Below, in pieces: positions 50,201 to 53,395 of a stretch of 53,395 nt of DNA. The notes beneath the pieces were generated by a model that was given only the letters and a program-made list of their open reading frames with translations, searched no databases and was not told where the DNA came from. The stretch's first letter is position 1. Each line of letters begins with the position of its first letter. Source of the DNA: Desulfuromonas thiophila (GTDB lineage Bacteria; Desulfobacterota; Desulfuromonadia; Desulfuromonadales; Desulfuromonadaceae); assembly GCF_900101955.1 (NCBI RefSeq), contig NZ_FNAQ01000015.1, positions 4,423-57,817 of the forward strand. Reading direction: 5' to 3'. Made by a program: the position numbers and the translations under genes.

Positions 50201-50663
50201 ACGCTTCAGCGATACCTCGGTGTTGTCAACGCCGCTGTATTTCTATGGCCTGGATGTCGGGGACGAAGCCAGCATCGAAATCGAGTCTGGCAAGACGTTG
50301 ATCGTCAGGCTCACGGCCATTGGCAAGGTGCATGAGGATGGCACCCGCAATATCTACTTCGAGCTCAATGGTGAACCGCGCCAGATCCTGGTGAAGGACC
50401 GTTCGGTGAAAACCGACGAGGTGGAGCACCAGAAGGCGGAAAAGGGCAACGATAAGCAGGTTGGTGCCCCCATGCCGGGCAAGATCTTCAAGCTCAATGT
50501 CGCGGTGGGTGACGAGGTGAAGGAAGGTGATACCCTGATTGTCACCGAGGCGATGAAGATGGAGACCAACATCAAGGCCAAGGTGGATGGCGTTGTCCAG
50601 CAGATTCTGTTCAAGCAGAACGATCAGGTTCAGCAGGGCGATCTGCTGTTGGTGTTGGGTTAG
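47217..50663 (+). CDS. pyc: Pyruvate carboxylase (single-chain)
   Basis: A protein of 1148 residues, full length for the family. Order: biotin carboxylase (about 1-460; KAAAGGGGRGMRVV ATP loop, ERDCSIQRRHQK, FIETNPRIQVEHTVTE), carboxyltransferase (about 530-830; LTDTTMRDAHQSLLATRVR, HLHTHDTSGNG), PC tetramerisation region and biotinyl domain (about 1075-1148) with biotinylated Lys1114 in EAMKMET. It carboxylates pyruvate to oxaloacetate, the anaplerotic step for acetate-using Desulfuromonadales. AGGAGGT lies before the ATG, predicting strong translation. It is monocistronic, closed by two hairpins. Confidence 0.97.
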   Translation: MAVRPFKKIMAANRGEIAIRIFRACTELGIGTVAIYSAEDRLSLHRYKADEAYQIGKGKGPIDAYLGINEIVELARAKGVDAIHPGYGFLSENAEFAEACERAGIAFIGPTAQIQRRLGNKVAAREVALAAGVPIVPGTPKPVNREEDALLFAKECGYPIIVKAAAGGGGRGMRVVRNQKELLEGLKSAASEAAAAFGDGTVFLEKFIENPKHIEVQIMGDQHGNLVHYFERDCSIQRRHQKVIELAPSPSLGEDKRRLVCDYAMKIAREVGYVNAGTVEFLMDKNGDFYFIETNPRIQVEHTVTELVTMRNLVQTQILVAQGYKLSDPEIGIKSQKDIELRGYAIQCRVTTEDPANNFAPDFGIIKAYRTAVGFGVRLDAANGYSGAVITPHYDSLLVKVSTWGLTFNDACRTMNRALQEFRVRGVKTNIGFLENVVNHAPFRAGQCDTSYLDTYPELFNIREKKDRANKLLHYIGDVSVNGYPNIKKRLHFSELREATVPEIPLDAIRPRGTRDILMAEGPKGLADWVLKEKRLLLTDTTMRDAHQSLLATRVRTYDLERIAHATSHLGGGLFSLEMWGGATFDVAMRFLTENPWERLDRLRAQIPNLLFQMLLRGSNAVGYTNYADNVVEDFVAKAAAGGIDVFRIFDSLNWTKGMKVAMEAVQKNNAICEAAMCYTGDITDPKRDKYPLEYYVGMAKELEQMGAHILGIKDMAGLLKPFAAEKLIKALKNEIGIPIHLHTHDTSGNGGTMLLMATQAGVDIVDTALSSISGLTSQPSMNALLSTLKGTIWEPAVNTTGLQQLANYWETVRTYYEPFESELRSSTAQVYEHEIPGGQYSNYKPQVEGLGLGHRWEECKQMYRKVNDMFGDLVKVTPSSKIVGDMAMFMVQNNLQPEDVMQRGQELTFPQGVVDFFKGMLGQPHGGFPKELQKIILKDEEPFTHRPGEFLEPVDFAARKKELENKLGHPVKDRDVTSAVLYPAVFEEFDNHRQRFSDTSVLSTPLYFYGLDVGDEASIEIESGKTLIVRLTAIGKVHEDGTRNIYFELNGEPRQILVKDRSVKTDEVEHQKAEKGNDKQVGAPMPGKIFKLNVAVGDEVKEGDTLIVTEAMKMETNIKAKVDGVVQQILFKQNDQVQQGDLLLVLG

Positions 50664-50672
50664 TAAGATCAC

Positions 50673-50706
50673 GGGCCCCGGCCTGCCGTCAGGCAGACCG
50701 GGGCCC
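50673..50706 (+). other. GC-rich hairpin after pyruvate carboxylase
   Basis: GGGCCCCGG (50673-50681) pairs with CCGGGGCCC (50698-50706), extended by CTGCC/GGCAG around a GTCA loop. There is no T-run, so it is an mRNA 3'-end stabiliser or pause hairpin upstream of the true terminator. Confidence 0.6.
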
Positions 50707-50740
50707 GCATCAGCAGCGGCAGAGCAGCAAAATCTGCATA

Positions 50741-50779
50741 AAAAAACCGCCGGAGCCCACAGGCTCCGGCGGTTTTTTT
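50741..50779. terminator. Bidirectional intrinsic terminator
   Basis: ACCGCCGGAGCC (50746-50757) pairs exactly with GGCTCCGGCGGT (50762-50773) around a CACA loop, with A-run before and T-run after. It serves pyruvate carboxylase on the plus strand and the ferritin-like gene on the minus strand. Confidence 0.9.
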
Positions 50780-50806
50780 ATGTGTGGCTGCGAGAATGAA
50801 CAGTGA

Positions 50807-51271
50807 TCAGGACGATTTGCCCAGCAGAGCGTTGTATTCCTCGACACAGAGTTCGTAATGGTTGTGGGTGGAACGGGCGTTGGCCAGATAGACTGCCTTG
50901 ACATCGGCATCATTAATCTTCGCTGCCATGGCCAGCAGATCTTTTTCCAGGGCTTCTTCCTGCTCAATCGCCAGCTCAATCGCTTTGCGCTCGTCAAAGT
51001 CGGCCAGCAGGGCCTGTTGCAGCGATTTCCACCAGGAGGATTCGGTATTGGGAGGTGCGCTGATGAAGGCATCGAAAGACGGCACATCATCGCCCTTGTA
51101 GATATTGAAAAACATGTGGGCGTGCTGCTTCTCTTCGTTGGCCAGAATTTCAAAAGACTGCCGGGCCTTAGGGTCCGCCATCTTCTCGGCCCCGTACTTA
51201 TAGTAATCCATGGCGTCTTTTTCGGTCTGCATGGCCGCCTTGATGGCCCGCTGTAGTTCTTGCTGTTCCAT
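50807..51271 (-). CDS. Ferritin-like/rubrerythrin-type diiron protein
   Basis: A protein of 154 residues, all helical. The two ExxH half-sites of a four-helix-bundle diiron centre appear as Glu17 (MQTEKDAMDYY), Glu47/His50 (NEEKQHAHMF), the EQEEALEKD helix and THNHYE (around 135-140). It lacks the C-terminal rubredoxin domain of full rubrerythrins. Peroxide or iron handling in an anaerobe is probable. GGAGGG lies about ten bases before the ATG at 51271. Confidence 0.85.
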   Translation of the reverse strand: MEQQELQRAIKAAMQTEKDAMDYYKYGAEKMADPKARQSFEILANEEKQHAHMFFNIYKGDDVPSFDAFISAPPNTESSWWKSLQQALLADFDERKAIELAIEQEEALEKDLLAMAAKINDADVKAVYLANARSTHNHYELCVEEYNALLGKSS

Positions 51272-51369
51272 GTTTGGGATCCCTCCGCTATGGGTAAAAC
51301 ATCAACAAAGTGCCGCGATTGTATCCAACTTTCGTTGATATTGCAATCGCCGCCTGCCGCTTCGCCTGC

Positions 51370-52575
51370 TCACAGCAGTTGCTTGAGCCAGCCGAAGGCC
51401 ACCAGTGTGCCGAGACTCGAACCAAGGGAAGACAGAAAGAAGACCAGCAGTATCCGCGTCAGGCGGTTACGCCACCAGCCTGACAGGGTCACCACCGCCT
51501 CCAGCACAGCCTCCATGTCGCGCACCTTGGGGGGGACCAGCAGCGCCTGAACGAAGGCGGTGACGAAGCCGGCGCCGATGGTGGGATTCAGCGAGGTGAT
51601 GGGGGCGGCGACGAAGGCGGCCACCACGGTCAGCGGATGGCCCCAGGCAACCAGCGTGCCCAGAGCGCTGAGGCTGCCGTTGGCCAGAATCCAGGCCCCG
51701 GCAGCTTGGTAGAGTTGTTCGCGGTCGGCAAAGAAGAAGCCAATGACAAACAGTGCGGCGACCAGCAACGGAATCAGCCAGGGCAGCAGCCGTGAATAAA
51801 GAGGTTTGACGGGAATGCTGGCCAGTTCGGCCAGGGCGGCGTCGCTTTCGTTGTGGGCGAGATGGCGGCAGATGCCGGGAATGTGGGCTGCGCCGACCAC
51901 GGCGACGATCCGCGCACCCGCCGTCTGACGAAGCTGATGGGCCATCCAGCGGTCGCGCTCGTCGACCAAAATACTTTTGGCGGCGGGCAAGAGATCACCC
52001 ATTTCTTCAAGCATGGAGGAGAGACTGTCGGACTGGCGCAAGCGGGCAAGTTCCTCCTCGTCAATCTCGTGTTTTTCGAACAGGCCGGCAAAGAGCGTGG
52101 TGACCAGCTGTATTTTCTGCCATAGCCCGGTCTTGCGCCAGGCCCGCAGCAGGGTAGTGCGGATGTCACGGTCGATGAGATGGACTGGCAGGCTGCGTTC
52201 TTCGGCTGCCTGGGCAGCGGCGGCCAGCTCCTCGCCAGGTCGCACACCGGTCTGCAGCCCCATACGTTTCTGGAACGATGCCAGAGCCAGGTTGGCCATC
52301 AGAAAGGGAATCTGGCCTTGACGAATGACCTGGCGGATATTGAGCTGTTCCCAGCGGTTACGTTCAGTCAGGTGCGCGTAGCGCTGGGCATCAAGTTCAA
52401 CACAAACAGCGTCAGGTTGTTCGGTGGCGATGGTGTGTTGCACCATTTCAACCGAGGCGCGGGAGATGTGGGCGGTGCCGACCAGCAGGATTTCGCGGCC
52501 GTTGTGGTGGATGCGGTGCAGATCGCCCGTTGCAGTCGGGGCCTCTGTGGCTCTCTCGGGTACGGTGCTGGACAT
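51370..52575 (-). CDS. TraB/PrgY family membrane protein
   Basis: A protein of 401 residues. The N-terminal 260 form the TraB/GumN-like (Tiki-related) domain with LLVGTAHIS (31-38), CVELDAQRY (58-66), LVDERDRWMA and VVGAAHIPGI, whose conserved Gly-Thr-Ala-His, Glu and Arg residues suggest a metal-dependent protease fold. Three or four C-terminal membrane helices follow (about 268-290, 305-350, 375-398). Founding members reduce pheromone signalling in enterococci; the function in Gram-negatives is unknown. The start at 52575 has only a weak site (GGAA). Confidence 0.83.
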   Translation of the reverse strand: MSSTVPERATEAPTATGDLHRIHHNGREILLVGTAHISRASVEMVQHTIATEQPDAVCVELDAQRYAHLTERNRWEQLNIRQVIRQGQIPFLMANLALASFQKRMGLQTGVRPGEELAAAAQAAEERSLPVHLIDRDIRTTLLRAWRKTGLWQKIQLVTTLFAGLFEKHEIDEEELARLRQSDSLSSMLEEMGDLLPAAKSILVDERDRWMAHQLRQTAGARIVAVVGAAHIPGICRHLAHNESDAALAELASIPVKPLYSRLLPWLIPLLVAALFVIGFFFADREQLYQAAGAWILANGSLSALGTLVAWGHPLTVVAAFVAAPITSLNPTIGAGFVTAFVQALLVPPKVRDMEAVLEAVVTLSGWWRNRLTRILLVFFLSSLGSSLGTLVAFGWLKQLL

Positions 52576-52665
52576 GGGAATTCCGGCAGGCGACGGTATC
52601 CGACGGGGAACCGCCCTGCGACAAAAAGTGGCCGCCGACAGCGGAAAAGAGGAACAACGATAGAC

Positions 52666-52699
52666 AAAACAAAGGCATCAGGCAGGGTGACCTGATGCC
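52666..52699 (-). terminator. Intrinsic terminator of the 6S RNA gene
   Basis: On the minus strand GGCATCAGG and CCTGATGCC form a perfect 9-bp stem (52674-52682 with 52691-52699), loop of 8, followed by TTTGTTTTGTC. It lies just 3' of the 6S-like RNA. Confidence 0.8.
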
Positions 52700-52709
52700 T
52701 AGATGAAGC

Positions 52710-52887
52710 GCTCTCCACGCCAGCCGTGAATCTTTGGCCTCACAACGAGAGCCAAACAGGTGGGGTCCCTTGTGGGCGTATCAGGCGTCCCTCTACGGGG
52801 AGGGCTGGCACACAACACCTCTGGAAGAAACCCCGATTCATGCATATTCCGCGTGGGCGTTCAGATTTCACGCACTGGGCAGAGAGC
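52710..52887 (-). ncRNA. ssrS: 6S RNA candidate
   Basis: 178 bases fold into a single long rod as in 6S RNA. The closing stem pairs 52710-52715 with 52882-52887 (GCTCTC/GAGAGC), 52719-52723 with 52875-52880, and 52725-52733 with 52863-52872. A central open bubble follows, with a small hairpin on its 3' side (52733-52738 with 52751-52756). The apical arm pairs 52762-52769 with 52827-52834, 52770-52774 with 52811-52815 and 52789-52793 with 52800-52804. 6S RNA mimics an open promoter and binds sigma70-RNA polymerase in stationary phase. Length, bubble and the 3' hairpin match the family; tmRNA and RNase P signatures are absent. The assignment rests on hand folding. Confidence 0.72.
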
Positions 52888-52953
52888 TGCATCATCGTTG
52901 TTTTTAGCAACAGCCTGGAGAGGAAGTTCTCCTTATGTGCTGCTGTTGTCTAA

Positions 52954-52983
52954 AGTATATGTCAGGCTCATCTTGTCTGGCAA
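52954..52983 (-). promoter_or_regulatory. Sigma70 promoter of the 6S RNA gene
   Basis: On the minus strand TTGCCA (52978-52983) and TATACT (52954-52959) are 18 bases apart. Initiation near 52947 would give a precursor with a 5' leader of about 60 bases, containing a GGAGAACTTCCTCTCC hairpin, to be processed to the mature end. Confidence 0.6.
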
Positions 52984-53097
52984 GGGTAAAACGGAGGCAG
53001 CGAACCGTCGTTGAGGAGGGGCCGCTGGTGGCTTGGTTTCATCGTGCAGCCGTGCTACCATTATCAGATTGTCAGTCTGTGGAGCGGCGCCGGTTTT

Positions 53098-53135
53098 CTT
53101 GGACACTGATTTGGGGTAATGTCCCCGTGTCCAAG
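53098..53135 (+). promoter_or_regulatory. Hairpin covering the transposase ribosome-binding region
   Basis: CTTGGACAC (53098-53106) pairs exactly with GTGTCCAAG (53127-53135), and GGGG (53113-53116) with CCCC (53123-53126) inside. The AAGGAG site begins within the right arm, so a transcript entering from outside the element would hide it, as in the foldback inhibition known from IS10, IS50 and IS30. Confidence 0.6.
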
Positions 53136-53145
53136 GAGATTGACA

Positions 53146-53395
53146 ATGACCAAACAGAACCAGAACGAAACCGTCACAGGACCGTTGGCCGAGGGGCAGC
53201 GCTGGAGTGCCGCCCGCAAGCGTGAAGTGGTCCTACGTCTGCTGCGGGGCGAATCCGTTGATGCGCTATCCCGCGAACTGAGCATTGAGATCTACCGCCT
53301 GGAGCAGTGGCGAGAGAAAGCGCTGGCCGGGATCGACGAGTCGCTGAAAAAACGCCAGAATGATCCCGTCCAGACTGAACTCAACCAGGCCATGC
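53146..53395 (+). CDS. Transposase OrfA-like helix-turn-helix protein, partial
   Basis: The frame opens at ATG 53146 after AAGGAG and runs to the window edge, giving 83 residues. QRWSAARKREVVLRLLRGE, VDALSREL and IYRLEQWREKALAGID form the helix-turn-helix typical of the small first protein of IS3-family-like elements. The catalytic DDE protein (OrfB) would lie beyond the window. Confidence 0.75.
   Translation, partial: MTKQNQNETVTGPLAEGQRWSAARKREVVLRLLRGESVDALSRELSIEIYRLEQWREKALAGIDESLKKRQNDPVQTELNQAM

Larger units (their letters stand above)
53098..53395 (+). mobile_element. Left part of an insertion sequence (IS3-like), runs off the window
   Basis: The segment holds a foldback hairpin and the start of a transposase OrfA-like gene. 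The true left terminus is not resolved: it lies between about 52984 and 53098, and no second inverted repeat is in view. The element sits directly upstream of the 6S RNA promoter in head-to-head orientation. Confidence 0.55.

Noticed and set aside
52710-52887. tmRNA or RNase P RNA as identity of the right-end RNA
   Set aside because: No tRNA-like ends, tag frame or P4 core are present; size and rod structure fit 6S RNA better.
52726-53225. Plus-strand short frames near the right end
   Set aside because: They run through the structured RNA gene and its promoter on the other strand and show no protein-like composition.

Overview
The window looks like chromosomal DNA of a GC-rich deltaproteobacterium of the Desulfuromonadales/Geobacterales type (Desulfuromonas, Pelobacter or Geobacter relatives). 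The pointers are a PpcA-like triheme cytochrome c7, an EFR1-type flavodoxin/ferredoxin, a pyruvate carboxylase, a Cys-rich PAS/GGDEF-like protein, family-4 Fe-S uracil-DNA glycosylase, a delta-type RNase E/G and many translationally coupled (ATGA/GTGA) gene pairs. This placement is inferred from protein families, not from a marker gene; no rRNA or tRNA was found.

Layout. Positions 1-3556 are visibly A/T-richer and look acquired: an alternating, translationally coupled series of lipase-like alpha/beta hydrolases and small membrane proteins (minus strand), a decayed REP-associated tyrosine transposase, a possible 45-aa membrane peptide and a very AT-rich edge. From 3557 the sequence is core-genome-like: MFS transporter, glyoxalase II, EFR1 protein, agmatine deiminase/N-carbamoylputrescine amidase (putrescine from agmatine), DedA, a small periplasmic protein plus triheme cytochrome, a membrane-tethered XRE regulator with an EF-hand, and a polyprenyl diphosphate synthase. 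RNase E/G (12912-15644) carries a long basic tail with a 9-bp tandem repeat, followed by an 850-bp gene-free stretch holding a candidate small RNA.

Positions 16558-27273 hold a tandem M16 peptidase pair, lpxH, queH, a CLC-CBS channel, a DHH phosphoesterase, an AmiC-like amidase, rph, rdgB and a PAS/degenerate-GGDEF protein, mostly as one rightward run. Positions 27366-32422 hold ndk, rlmN and a nucleoside-salvage set (mtnP, PfkB kinase, TPR lipoprotein, purine nucleoside phosphorylase). Positions 32547-39564 hold a lone receiver protein coupled to UspA, a REC-histidine kinase, an FAD protein, an OB-HD nuclease, a metallo-hydrolase and coaBC. Positions 39578-45470 hold a zinc phospholipase C-like protein, family-4 UDG, a TPR-parvulin lipoprotein, RidA, a PHP histidinol-phosphatase, metF and a LysR regulator. 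An NtrC-type regulator is divergent from pyruvate carboxylase.

The right end holds a ferritin-like protein, a TraB-family membrane protein, an RNA gene that folds like 6S RNA (ssrS, minus strand, with promoter and terminator), and the first part of an insertion sequence whose transposase ribosome-binding site lies at the base of a hairpin. The most notable items beyond routine annotation are the 6S RNA, the C-rich-loop sRNA candidate, the lipase/membrane-protein array, the EF-hand XRE regulator and the RNase E/G repeat tail.
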